DNA from: Pseudomonas nicosulfuronedens
GTDB taxonomy: Bacteria > Pseudomonadota > Gammaproteobacteria > Pseudomonadales > Pseudomonadaceae
Assembly: GCF_005877905.1 (NCBI RefSeq)
Contig: NZ_SWDV01000014.1
Location: 62,001 to 126,000 of the forward strand
Reading direction: 5' to 3'
DNA length: 64,000 nucleotides
The translations under genes and the position numbers were made by a program. Shown here one piece after another: positions 49,088-57,854 of this stretch (position 1 is its first letter; each line of letters opens with the position of its first letter). The notes below the pieces were generated by a model that was given only the letters and a program-made list of their open reading frames with translations, made no database searches and was not told the DNA's origin.

Positions 49088-50911
49088 TCAGCTGGCCGGT
49101 TGCTGCTGCGGCTGGCCCTGCGTCAGGCGCTTGAGCTTGCGAGTGTTCTCCAGGTGCTTGCTGGCATGCACGTAGAACGAACGCAGCCCCGCACCGTCGT
49201 CGGCCTTGGCATCCTCGAACAGCAGCTTGAGTAGCGGATGGTCATTGCTGCGATCACCGCCGGGCTTGCGCAGCACTCCCAGGCCGAAGCCGTGGTTGAA
49301 GGTGAAGGTCTCGTGCTGGCCACGTGTCTCGTCCCAGAACTTCCAGGCGCCGAAGTCCTGCAGGCGGGCCATGACGTCATGGAACAGGATGATGCCGCCC
49401 GGCTTCACCTTCGGATACCAGTTGGCGAAATCGGCGCTCACTGCCTCGTAGGTATGGAAACCATCGATGTGCAGCAACTCGATGCTGTCGTCGTCGAAGT
49501 GCTTGAGCGCGTCCTCGAAGAACATCCGCATCAGGTACGAGAAGCCATGGTAGTGCTGGCGATTATGGTTGTTGACTGCGTTGAACACCGACTCGTCGTA
49601 TTTGTCGGTGTGCGCATCGCCCTCAAAGGTATCCACGGCGTAGCAGACACCATCGATATCGTTCTCCTTCATCGCCTGGCAGAAGGTGAAGTAGGACAGT
49701 CCCTTGTGCGTGCCCAGTTCAACGAGCATCTTGGGGCGCAGCGCGGTGACCAGGTCGTAGCCGAACGGCAAGTGATCGACCCAAGTGCTGAAGACCATGT
49801 GCAGCGGCTCGAAATGCTTGATCGACGGGGGCATGTAGAGGGTCTTCATGATCTGGCCTTCTCCGGAAGCTGGGGGGCGGGAAGCAATGATCCGCACCGG
49901 TGTCTGCACCGGGGCGAGGCGAAATTCGGGCTTGAGGGCCTGGTCGGCGAACGGGTCTTCCTGGCGCCCGGCGCAGCGGCGCACGCGATCCATACCGCGC
50001 TGCACGGAGCGTTCGAGATAACGCAGGCTGGGCGCCTTGGCCTGGCCAAGCAGAATAGGCTCCACGGTCGGCGAGCGGAAGGGCTCCCCCAGCAGCGCGC
50101 AGAGCTGATCGCTCTGACGCTTGAGCAGATCCTCGCGTCCGTCGACCTCGGAAGTGGTGACGCCGCCATGCAACTGGTGGAATGAACCTTCTCCGACCAA
50201 CATCACCGACTGCGTACGTGGGTGCATGGCAGCCTTGCGATAGAGATAAAGGTTCAGCGCACCGCCGCCAGGCATGTCGAAACGCTCGTCGGCACGGCCG
50301 ATATCGCGGAACACCTGGGCATTGATGAACAGGCAGTTGCTTTCCATGAAAGGGTGGAAATAGCCGTTCGGGTTGGCACCGCTCCAGCAGGAAATATCGA
50401 ACAACCGATAGCCATTGGCCGACTCTGGCCAGCCGATATCCGCCAGCAGTTGCTGCTCGGCCTCTTCGGAATAGCCGTGGGTCAGGTGAAACTGCTGCTC
50501 GTTCTCCCCCAGATGGTAACCAGGCACCACTACCATGGCATCGGGCGTCATACGGAAGGCCATCAGCGCGTACTTCACTACGCCAGGCGTCACCAATCGG
50601 GCACCATCGATCATCAGACCGATGAAGCGCCCACGCGCCTGGGCGAAACCGAAGTTGATCGCCGGCGCGGGCGATACGCCTGCTTCGTCACGCAGGAAGT
50701 AACGGAAATTGCCGGGCAGCCGGGCGATGGCCTCCGCATCCATGTTTCGCTTGGAGCGGTTCTCCACCAGGATGACTTCATAATCGTCGGCATCGACGCC
50801 CTGCTGGTAGTCAGGCGCCAGGCTGATCAAAGTGTTGAGCGCCTGGCGCGGCATGTCATAGGCAATGACGATGATCGACAGCAGCGGACGCTTCTCGTGG
50901 TACGCAGTCAT
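49088..50911 (-). CDS. Fusion of family-2 glycosyltransferase and SAM methyltransferase
   Basis: A two-domain protein of 607 residues. Residues about 1-310 are a GT-A glycosyltransferase (LSIIVIAYDMPRQALNTL; acceptor region FIGLMIDGARLVTPGV; conserved EGSFHQLHGGVTTSEVDGR). Residues about 360-590 are a class I methyltransferase of the Methyltransf_24 kind (KMLVELGTHKGLSYFTFCQAM for SAM; IELLHIDGFHTYEAV; GGIILFHDVM). An in-frame Met between the domains (QIMKTLYMPPSIKHFE) could give an internal start. The glycosyltransferase half is clearly paralogous to the neighbouring 307-residue protein. It overlaps that gene by 4 bases. Confidence 0.88.
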   Translation of the reverse strand: MTAYHEKRPLLSIIVIAYDMPRQALNTLISLAPDYQQGVDADDYEVILVENRSKRNMDAEAIARLPGNFRYFLRDEAGVSPAPAINFGFAQARGRFIGLMIDGARLVTPGVVKYALMAFRMTPDAMVVVPGYHLGENEQQFHLTHGYSEEAEQQLLADIGWPESANGYRLFDISCWSGANPNGYFHPFMESNCLFINAQVFRDIGRADERFDMPGGGALNLYLYRKAAMHPRTQSVMLVGEGSFHQLHGGVTTSEVDGREDLLKRQSDQLCALLGEPFRSPTVEPILLGQAKAPSLRYLERSVQRGMDRVRRCAGRQEDPFADQALKPEFRLAPVQTPVRIIASRPPASGEGQIMKTLYMPPSIKHFEPLHMVFSTWVDHLPFGYDLVTALRPKMLVELGTHKGLSYFTFCQAMKENDIDGVCYAVDTFEGDAHTDKYDESVFNAVNNHNRQHYHGFSYLMRMFFEDALKHFDDDSIELLHIDGFHTYEAVSADFANWYPKVKPGGIILFHDVMARLQDFGAWKFWDETRGQHETFTFNHGFGLGVLRKPGGDRSNDHPLLKLLFEDAKADDGAGLRSFYVHASKHLENTRKLKRLTQGQPQQQPAS

Positions 50912-51831
50912 ACAGCCTGCACCCGACTCAGCGAATGATTGAGGAAACGGAAAATGTGCGGATGCGCCGAACCGAGCAAAATCGGCCGCACGCTGGGTGG
51001 TGTGCGGTTGTCTCCGCGAATCTGCTTGTCCTGTTCATCGAGCAGCTTGTAGACCCGCTCGCGCTCCTCGCGCAGGGTGCCGGTGGTCACGCCACCATGG
51101 AACTGGTGGAACGACCCTTCGCTGTAGAGCAGATAGAACGGCGTATTCGGGTACTCCAGCAAGCGCTTGTAGAGATCCAGGTTGGCGTTGCCGCCGCCGA
51201 AGTCGTTGTAGCGCGGGTTCACCCCGCCCAGCGCCTTCCACTTGCGCATCGACATGCCGATGAAGTTGCTCTCGTAGTTGGCCTGGAAGAATCCACCCTG
51301 GCAGGAGCCACTGAGCACCGCGATGTCGAACAGCCGATAGCCGTTGCTCGGCCACTCGATGCCGTGCAGCAGGACCTGCTCGGCATCCTCGTTGTAGCCC
51401 TCGTTCACCGCCACCTGCTGGAGCTTGTGACCGATGTGATAGCCGGGCACGGAGACGGCCGCCTCGGCGTCGAGACGGAAGGCGTCCAGTGCATGGCGCA
51501 GGACACCGGGAGAGAGCATGCGCGCACCGTCGATCATGATGGCGATGTGGCTGCCTCGGGCCTGGGAGGCTCCGAAGTTGATCGCATGGACCGGCGTACG
51601 CTCGGTTTCGTTGCGGTGGAAGTACCGCACGTTGCCCGCATGCTGGGTGGCGCGCTCACGGCCCAGCAAACGGTCGGAATGGTTTTCGACGACGATGACT
51701 TCATAGTCTCGCTCGTTCACACCATGCTGATAGGCAGGGCTGAGCGAATACAGCGTCTTGTCGGCCTGCTCGGGCATCTTGTAGACGATGACCACGACGC
51801 TCAGGCGCGGCGCGCGACGAAAGATGGGCAT
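50908..51831 (-). CDS. Family-2 glycosyltransferase
   Basis: A single-domain GT-A glycosyltransferase of 307 residues, probably cytoplasmic. LSVVVIVYKMPEQADKTLYSL, VIVVENHSDRLLG, the MIDGARMLSPGV segment and EGSFHQFHGGVTTGTL match the N-terminal half of the neighbouring fusion protein, so the two arose by duplication. The family-2 acidic metal site is probably in IMIDGAR. It lies between the sulfotransferase and the fusion protein. Donor sugar is unknown. Confidence 0.88.
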   Translation of the reverse strand: MPIFRRAPRLSVVVIVYKMPEQADKTLYSLSPAYQHGVNERDYEVIVVENHSDRLLGRERATQHAGNVRYFHRNETERTPVHAINFGASQARGSHIAIMIDGARMLSPGVLRHALDAFRLDAEAAVSVPGYHIGHKLQQVAVNEGYNEDAEQVLLHGIEWPSNGYRLFDIAVLSGSCQGGFFQANYESNFIGMSMRKWKALGGVNPRYNDFGGGNANLDLYKRLLEYPNTPFYLLYSEGSFHQFHGGVTTGTLREERERVYKLLDEQDKQIRGDNRTPPSVRPILLGSAHPHIFRFLNHSLSRVQAV

Positions 51832-51846
51832 GACACAACCCCCGGG

Positions 51847-52584
51847 TCAATCAGCGATGGCTTTGAGAGCCTGGTACAGGGCATCCAGCTCGGGCGCGAG
51901 TTTCTCGTCGCCGTGCCGATGATGTTTGAGTTCGGAGCTGAAGAACCGCTCCGTAGCCGGCGGCTCGAGGCCGAATCTGCGCAGCACCTCATCCAGCTGC
52001 CGGTGCAAGCTGTCCTCGTCCTGGTCGAAGCAGAGTACCGGGAACTTCACCCGACCATGCAGTTCGAGGAGGCGGCTGTTATAGGCCTTCCACAGGCCTA
52101 GCGCCTGTTCACGCGGCATGCCGCCACGGGCCTGGAGGGAATCGGCAACGGCCGAAGGGTGGCGGAAGATGCCGACGAAACGCAGGTTGGGAATCAGTTC
52201 CTGCCAGCCTTCGACGGCCAGGAGCGCGCGCGGATCCTTGAACCCCCAGCGCTTCACGCCATCGTAACCACCGATCAGCTCGCGGGCCGCGGCGTACTCG
52301 GCCGGCGTCCAATGCGGCGCCACGGCGGGCGGGTTGTCCCACGCCGCGCCACGCTCGGCGAGCATCGCGTCATGGAAGGCAACGATATCGGTGTTCTCGC
52401 GGTTGCCCTTGAGATTGTGAGGGTTCCATGTACTGTGCTTGCCCAGCTCCAGGCCGGCCTCCTGCAGGGAGCCGGTGAGGAAACTGGTGCCGCTGCGGTG
52501 CATGCCGACAACCATGAGGACCAGGTCTTCCTGGGCGGGAGCGGCTTTCCGGGAGGAGCCGAACAAGACATCAAATAGGCGCAT
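51847..52584 (-). CDS. PAPS-dependent sulfotransferase-family protein
   Basis: Predicted to transfer sulfate from PAPS to a glycan or lipid. The 245 residues have the 5'-phosphosulfate loop VVGMHRSGTSFLTGSL (GMHRSGTS at 27-34), the KDPR motif (116-119) and the 3'-phosphate site IFRHPSAVADSLQ (about 139-151). These are the expected order and spacing for bacterial carbohydrate sulfotransferases. It is the first gene of the four-gene minus operon, divergent from the Wzm/Wzt exporter with a 121-base gap. Kinases with a similar P-loop are excluded by the HPSAVADSL motif. Confidence 0.86.
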   Translation of the reverse strand: MRLFDVLFGSSRKAAPAQEDLVLMVVGMHRSGTSFLTGSLQEAGLELGKHSTWNPHNLKGNRENTDIVAFHDAMLAERGAAWDNPPAVAPHWTPAEYAAARELIGGYDGVKRWGFKDPRALLAVEGWQELIPNLRFVGIFRHPSAVADSLQARGGMPREQALGLWKAYNSRLLELHGRVKFPVLCFDQDEDSLHRQLDEVLRRFGLEPPATERFFSSELKHHRHGDEKLAPELDALYQALKAIAD

Positions 52585-52705
52585 ACCAGCTCTTTTTCTT
52601 ATGTTTGGGCGATGATCCGCACAGAATGCGCCGTAATTGGCACACAGGCTTGCTGCGGCGCATTGTGTTTAAATACCCCACCCTTTTCAATCCAACAAGA
52701 ACGAC

Positions 52706-53461
52706 ATGAAGCACAGGGACATCATTCTATTCGGCGTCTACAGCGACCTGCGCACCGAAGTGGCGCGGCGCTTCCTGGGATTCCTCTGGTGGATCCTCGA
52801 ACCCGTGATGTACATGGGTGCCTTCTACATTGTCTTTGGCCTGGCCCTGGGCCACAGCCGCCCGGGCTATGTCCCGCTGCTGCTCAGCGGCATGGTGGCC
52901 TGGAAGTGGTTCGACGGCTCGGTGCGCCAGGCCAGTAATGCCATCCAGAGCAACGCCGGCCTGATCCAGCAGATCGATGTGCCCAAGTACGTGTTCGCGC
53001 TCATCCCGATACTCAGCAACACCTTCAAGTTCCTGATCATCCTGACCCTGCTGATCCTCTCCTTGCTGCTGTCCGGATACCGCCCGTCGCTGGAATGGCT
53101 CGCACTGCCGGTGCTGATCCTCAATCAGTTGCTGTTCATCATCGGCTTCGGCTTCCTGCTGGCCTCCGTGCTGCCGTTCGTGCCGGACCTGCGCCAGGTG
53201 GTGGACAACTTCCTGATGCTGATGATGTTCATGTCCGGCGTGTTCTTCAGCATCCACGAGATTCCTGCCTCCATGGCGCCGTTCCTGAATCTCAATCCGA
53301 TGACCGTGATGATCACCGCCTTCCGCGATGTGCTGCTGCACAACCAGTGGCCGTCCTGGGGCGAACAGTTCTATGTGCTGGCCGTCGCTGTACCCCTGCT
53401 GGCTGCCGCGTTGTGGATCCTCCACCGCAACGAGCGCAAGTATCCCAAGCTGCTGTTCTGA
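52706..53461 (+). CDS. wzm: ABC-2-type polysaccharide export permease (Wzm-like)
   Basis: Membrane subunit of a glycan exporter, 251 residues with six helices (for example VMYMGAFYIVFGLALG, FLIILTLLILSLLLSG, FIIGFGFLLASVLPFV). The start RDIILFGVYSDLRTEVARRFLGFLWWILEP is the typical amphipathic N terminus of Wzm/KpsM/TagG-type permeases, and DLRQVVDNFLMLMMFMSGVFFSI is the conserved ABC-2 motif. The ATPase gene follows after 8 bases. The divergent sulfotransferase operon suggests that both work on the same glycan. Confidence 0.93.
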   Translation: MKHRDIILFGVYSDLRTEVARRFLGFLWWILEPVMYMGAFYIVFGLALGHSRPGYVPLLLSGMVAWKWFDGSVRQASNAIQSNAGLIQQIDVPKYVFALIPILSNTFKFLIILTLLILSLLLSGYRPSLEWLALPVLILNQLLFIIGFGFLLASVLPFVPDLRQVVDNFLMLMMFMSGVFFSIHEIPASMAPFLNLNPMTVMITAFRDVLLHNQWPSWGEQFYVLAVAVPLLAAALWILHRNERKYPKLLF

Positions 53462-53469
53462 GGTGAGAC

Positions 53470-54240
53470 ATGTCCGGTGATCTGATTCTCCAGGCCGAAC
53501 ACGTCGGCCTGTCCTACCGGCAGCGGGTTGGCATGCTGCGCTATGAATCCTTCTGGGCCCTGCAGAACGTCAGCTTCGAGCTCTACGAAGGCGAAACCCT
53601 GGGCGTGATCGGCAACAACGGTGCCGGCAAGAGCACGCTGTTGCGCATGATCGCCGGCATCGTCGACCCCGATCGCGGGGTGCTGCACCGCAGCAAGCCG
53701 TTGAGTGCCAGCCTGCTGGCCCTCAACGTGGGCTTCAAGCCGGAGCTTTCCGGCCGCGACAACGTTGTTATCAGCGGTTTGCTGCTAGGCATGAAGCGTG
53801 CTGACATCCGCCGGCAGATGGATGACATCCGCGAATTCAGCGATCTGGGCGACTTCTTCGAACGCCCGGTAGGCACCTACTCCACGGGGATGCGCGCCCG
53901 CCTGGGCTTCGCCGTGGCGATCCACGCCGATCCGGATATCCTCCTGATCGATGAAGTACTGGGCGTGGGCGACCAGACCTTCCGCGAGAAATCCCACGCG
54001 GCCATGCGCGCCAAGATCAAACAGGGCAAGACCGTGATCCTGGTATCCCACAGCATGGAGGCGATCCGCGAACTCTGTCAGCGAGTACTCTGGATCGAGC
54101 GGGGCAAATCGATCATCTGCAGCGATGCAGAAACCGTGATCAGCGGCTACCACGAGACTGTTCGCCAGGCGGTGCGTGAAATGCACAAGGTCGAACGAGA
54201 GCGCAAGGCCGCTCAGCAAACGCTCGAAGTCCAGCAGTAA
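53470..54240 (+). CDS. wzt: ABC-type polysaccharide export ATPase (Wzt-like, short form)
   Basis: ATPase subunit, 256 residues: Walker A GNNGAGKST (48-56), signature YSTGMRARLGFAVAI, Walker B ILLIDEVLGVGD, H-loop VILVSHSMEAI. It ends about 20 residues after the catalytic domain with a charged helix (KVERERKAAQQTLEVQQ), so it lacks the C-terminal carbohydrate-binding domain that recognises capped O-antigens in some Wzt proteins. That points to an exporter of the KpsT/TagH-like or non-terminus-sensing kind. Confidence 0.93.
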   Translation: MSGDLILQAEHVGLSYRQRVGMLRYESFWALQNVSFELYEGETLGVIGNNGAGKSTLLRMIAGIVDPDRGVLHRSKPLSASLLALNVGFKPELSGRDNVVISGLLLGMKRADIRRQMDDIREFSDLGDFFERPVGTYSTGMRARLGFAVAIHADPDILLIDEVLGVGDQTFREKSHAAMRAKIKQGKTVILVSHSMEAIRELCQRVLWIERGKSIICSDAETVISGYHETVRQAVREMHKVERERKAAQQTLEVQQ

Positions 54241-54252
54241 AAGCCGGCGGGC

Positions 54253-56013
54253 TCAGTGATGCCCGCCGCCGTTCTGCTCGAAGGTCTCGATCAGCGCCAC
54301 CTGCATCCGCGAATGCACGCGGATGAACCAGCGCCAGAACACCGCGATCACCAGCGCGGCGATCAGCGCCACCACCACCAATAGCTCGCCCGGCGGCAGG
54401 ATGCTCGAACTGAGCGCCGCCAGCAGCAACATCATGCCGCCCAGCGACAGCAGCGGGATCAGCTCGGAAATCACCCGGCGCACGCGGGCCGTGTGGCGCC
54501 CGGCGCTTTCGGCCTTCACTCCCATCTCCGCCAGCAGCATCGCCAGCGCCTTGAGCTTGCGGTAGGCCGCGATCAGGAACGGCAGCGAGAGCAGCAGCGC
54601 AGCGCCCCAGATCAGCGCCTTGTGCAGCGCTTCGGGCTCGACGAACTGCGCCAGCCATTGGCCGATCTGGCCGGCGAAGAACGCCAGGGCGAAGAAGATC
54701 GCGATCACCAGGGTCAGGTTGACCCCGACCTGCAGCAGGATGCGCCGGATCATCCCGGCGAGGATCGCCTTGTCGCCGCGCGGCTTGATGCTGCGCAGCC
54801 ACTCACCGTACAGGCTGAACACCCGCACCATGGGCGAGGGCAGGCTGCGACCCAGGTACAGCGCCAGCGGGTCGGCGGAACGGATCAGGTAGGGCGTCAG
54901 CAGGGTGGTGATGGCCGACACACCGACCACCACCGGGTAGAGGAAGTCGCTGGTCACACCCAGGCTCATGCCCAGCGCCGCGATGATGAAGGAGAACTCT
55001 CCGATCTGCGAAAGGCCCATGCCCACGCGCATCGAAGTGCGCCCGTCGTTACCGGCGATGAAGGCGCCAGCGCCACAGGAAATCAGCTTGCCGGCCACGA
55101 CCACGAAGGTGATCACCAGGATCGGTGCGGCGTAGTCCACCAGGACCTTGGGGTCGATGGTCAGGCCGATGGCGACGAAGAAGATCGCGCTGAACATGTC
55201 GCGCACCGGCTCCATCAGGCGTTCGATCTGGATCAGCTGACGCGACTCAGCCATGATCGCGCCGATCAGGAAGGCGCCCAGGATCATGCTGTACTCCAGC
55301 TTCACCACCAGCAGGCAGAAGCCGAAGCACAACCCCAGCACCGTCACCAGCAGCATCTCGTTGCTTTCGAATTTCGCCACGTAGGCCAGCAGGCGCGGCA
55401 CCAGCAGGATACCGACGACCAGCGCGACGACCATGAACAGGCTGAGCTTGCCGACCGTGGAGAACACCTGGTCGGCCTCCACCGTGCCGCTCACGGCGAT
55501 GCCGGAAAACAGCGCGATGATGCCGATGCCGAGGATGTCCTCGATGATCAGCACGCCGAAGATCAGCTGGGCGAAGCGCTCGTTCTTCATCTTCAGGTCG
55601 CCCAGGACCTTGATGATGATGGTGGTGGAGGACATCGCCAGGATTGCGCCGAGGAACAGCGAGTCCATGGTGCTCCAGTCGAACAGGCGGCCGATCTCGA
55701 AGCCGGCCCAGATCATCAGGGTGATTTCCAGGAACGCGGCGATGAACGCCGTGGCGCCGACCTGGAACAGCTTGCGCAGGGAGAACTCCAGCCCCAGGCA
55801 GAACATCAGGAAGATCACCCCCAGCTCGGCGAGGGTCTTGATCGTTTCCTCGTCGTGCACCAGGGCGAACGGCGGGGTGTGCGGACCGATGATCACCCCG
55901 GCAATGATGTAGCCCAGCACCACCGGCTGCTTGAAGCGATGGCAGAGGATGGTGACGAAACCGGCGATCAGCATGATCACCGCGAGGTCCTGGATGAAGT
56001 CGATGGCATGCAT
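54253..56013 (-). CDS. KefB-like CPA2 cation:proton antiporter
   Basis: Monovalent cation/proton antiporter family CPA2, 586 residues. About twelve helices span 1-390; conserved segments are QPVVLGYIIAGVIIGPHTPPF, LGVIFLMFCLGLEFSLRKL and MGLSQIGEFSFIIAALGM. After about 390 the usual RCK/TrkA domain is absent. In its place come three more hydrophobic segments (RILLQVGVNLTLVIAIFFAL, ALIWGAALLLSLPFLIA, LIPLLSLGGMMLLLAALSSS) and a short tail. Regulation is therefore not by the KefB glutathione/NAD mechanism. Ion specificity unknown. The downstream neighbour wzt is convergent. Confidence 0.88.
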   Translation of the reverse strand: MHAIDFIQDLAVIMLIAGFVTILCHRFKQPVVLGYIIAGVIIGPHTPPFALVHDEETIKTLAELGVIFLMFCLGLEFSLRKLFQVGATAFIAAFLEITLMIWAGFEIGRLFDWSTMDSLFLGAILAMSSTTIIIKVLGDLKMKNERFAQLIFGVLIIEDILGIGIIALFSGIAVSGTVEADQVFSTVGKLSLFMVVALVVGILLVPRLLAYVAKFESNEMLLVTVLGLCFGFCLLVVKLEYSMILGAFLIGAIMAESRQLIQIERLMEPVRDMFSAIFFVAIGLTIDPKVLVDYAAPILVITFVVVAGKLISCGAGAFIAGNDGRTSMRVGMGLSQIGEFSFIIAALGMSLGVTSDFLYPVVVGVSAITTLLTPYLIRSADPLALYLGRSLPSPMVRVFSLYGEWLRSIKPRGDKAILAGMIRRILLQVGVNLTLVIAIFFALAFFAGQIGQWLAQFVEPEALHKALIWGAALLLSLPFLIAAYRKLKALAMLLAEMGVKAESAGRHTARVRRVISELIPLLSLGGMMLLLAALSSSILPPGELLVVVALIAALVIAVFWRWFIRVHSRMQVALIETFEQNGGGHH

Positions 56014-56273
56014 GGTCGGCGGTCCTCGCGGCGTGGGGTCAGGGGATCGCGCGGCTGACGGCCTCGCTCAGCGAAGCCTACCATCCGAGTCCTCCGACAG
56101 GCGGCTCTGAAAAAATCAGTAACAGACTGATTTGGAAAGGGATTCAATCGCCCCCATATCAAGCATCGGCCCGCAACCTGTGGGCAACAGCACGAAACAA
56201 AATCTGGCTGGCCCTCATGCAGCGCCGCCTGCAACATGACGTGCGTCGTATACCAACCAAGAGAATGACAACG

Positions 56274-57158
56274 ATGAAGCGCTTTCTCAGCCTTGCCATG
56301 GCCTTCTGTGTCGCCGTGACGCTCAGCCTCGACGTCAACGCCGCCAAGCGTTTCGGTGGCGGCAAGAGCATGGGCTCGGCGCCGAGCCACCAGACCCGCC
56401 AGGCGCAACCCGCCGCCACCCCGAATTCCCCCGCCGCCGCAGGCCCGGCTGCAACCGGTGCCGCCGCTGGCGCTGCCGGCGCGGCTGCCAAGAGCGGCGC
56501 TTCGCGCTGGCTCGGCCCGCTGGCCGGCCTCGCCGCCGGTGGCCTGCTCGCCTCCATGTTCATGGGCGACGGCTTCCAGGGCATGCAATTCCTCGACATC
56601 CTGATCATCGCGCTGATCGCGTTCATCGCCTTCCGCTTCATCGCCTCCCGTCGCCGCCAACAGCAGGGCAACCAGCCCGCCATGGCCGGTGGTCATGCGC
56701 CGATGCAGCGTGAAATGCCGGCCGCTCCGCCGTCGATCTTCGGCGGTGCCTCGCGCCCGGTGATGGACAGCCGCCCGGTGATCAACGCACCGAGCTGGTT
56801 CGACGAGACCCGTTTCGTCGGCGCCGCCCGCGAGCACTTCATGTCCCTGCAGCAGCACTGGGACGCCAACGAGATGGACAAGATCGCCGAGTTCGTCACC
56901 CCGCAGATGCTGCAGTTCCTCAAGCAGGAACGCGCTGACCTGGGCGACGGCTACCAGTCCACCTACATCGACAACCTCGACGTGCAACTCGAGGGCGTGG
57001 ACGACCAGGCCGAGAAGACCATCGCCACCCTGACCTTCAGCGGCGTGTCGAAGTCCTCGCGCTTTGACCAGGGCGAGCCCTTCAGCGAAAGCTGGCGCAT
57101 GGAGCGTGCCCAGGGCGAGAACCAGCCCTGGCTGGTCGCTGGCATCCGCCAGAACTGA
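56274..57158 (+). CDS. Tim44-like domain membrane protein
   Basis: Predicted membrane-anchored protein of 294 residues. MKRFLSLAMAFCVAVTLSLDVNA is a signal-like segment; the next about 60 residues are Ala/Pro/Gly rich. Two hydrophobic stretches follow (GPLAGLAAGGLLASMFMG and FLDILIIALIAFIAFRFIA), then a Tim44/MRPL45-type domain (about 170-290) with AREHFMSLQQHWDANEMDKIAEFVTP. ATG 56274 is preferred because AAGAGA is correctly spaced; ATG 56265 is 9 bases earlier. Function in bacteria is unknown. Confidence 0.85.
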   Translation: MKRFLSLAMAFCVAVTLSLDVNAAKRFGGGKSMGSAPSHQTRQAQPAATPNSPAAAGPAATGAAAGAAGAAAKSGASRWLGPLAGLAAGGLLASMFMGDGFQGMQFLDILIIALIAFIAFRFIASRRRQQQGNQPAMAGGHAPMQREMPAAPPSIFGGASRPVMDSRPVINAPSWFDETRFVGAAREHFMSLQQHWDANEMDKIAEFVTPQMLQFLKQERADLGDGYQSTYIDNLDVQLEGVDDQAEKTIATLTFSGVSKSSRFDQGEPFSESWRMERAQGENQPWLVAGIRQN

Positions 57159-57172
57159 TCCTGCGCGTGAAG

Positions 57173-57200
57173 AAAAAGCCCGGCGATTGCCGGGCTTTTT
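57173..57200 (+). terminator. Rho-independent terminator
   Basis: AAAAAGCCCGGC, loop GATT, GCCGGGCTTTTT, 15 bases after the Tim44-like gene. Confidence 0.93.
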
Positions 57201-57349
57201 CGTTTCCGTCGCCCACCTCGGCGGCGCAGTACAGCACTTCCCTCGGGCCCGCCGCTCGTCCGGACGACGCCCACGCAGTGGTCTTGCGCGGATGGCCGGC
57301 TACTACTGTATAAAGCGCGCCAACCGTCGAATGTAGAGAGGCCCCGCCT

Positions 57350-57751
57350 GTGGAAGATGTGATCGAGAAGTTGCGTGAAGTGAACGAGCCGGTGCCGGTC
57401 CCGCTGGAGTTGCCGGACGAAGAACTGCTGGTGGAGATCGAGGAAGAGCTGCTGATCGGCATTCCGTCGGAATTCCGCGAATTCCTCCTGCAGGTCAGCG
57501 ACGTGATCTACGGCCGCCTGGAGCCGGTCACCGTGACCGATCCGCAGTCCCATACCTACCTGCCGGAAGTGGCCGCCGTAGCCTGGGCCAGTGGCCTGCC
57601 GCGCGAGCTGATCCCGCTCTGCGCCGATGGTGACGACTACTACGCGGTTGCCGAGGACGGCGAGGTGATCCTCTGGGCCGACGGCGAGCTCACCGAGGAA
57701 ACCTGGGACTCCGTCTGGACCTGGGCACGCGACGTATGGCTGGATACTTGA
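57350..57751 (+). CDS. SMI1/KNR4-family protein
   Basis: An acidic soluble protein of 133 residues with the SMI1/KNR4 (SUKH) fold: an N-terminal VEIEEELLIGIPSEFREFLLQVSD and a C-terminal GDDYYAVAEDGEVILWADGE. Proteins of this fold often act as immunity proteins against toxins, but no toxin gene is adjacent, so the role here is open. The GTG at 57350 follows GAGAGG. No neighbours appear to be in an operon with it. Confidence 0.78.
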   Translation: MEDVIEKLREVNEPVPVPLELPDEELLVEIEEELLIGIPSEFREFLLQVSDVIYGRLEPVTVTDPQSHTYLPEVAAVAWASGLPRELIPLCADGDDYYAVAEDGEVILWADGELTEETWDSVWTWARDVWLDT

Positions 57752-57854
57752 AGCCCGGTGTCGGAATTTCCTGAAACTTCCATGGTCACACAGGCAACCC
57801 AGCGTACCTCCAGCCCTTGCTGCCCGGGCGGGTACGATGCCCCGTGGAGAAACT

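Noticed and set aside
57350-57751. SMI1/KNR4 protein as immunity protein of a toxin system
   Set aside because: No toxin, Rhs, VgrG or contact-dependent inhibition gene lies near it. The fold alone is not enough.
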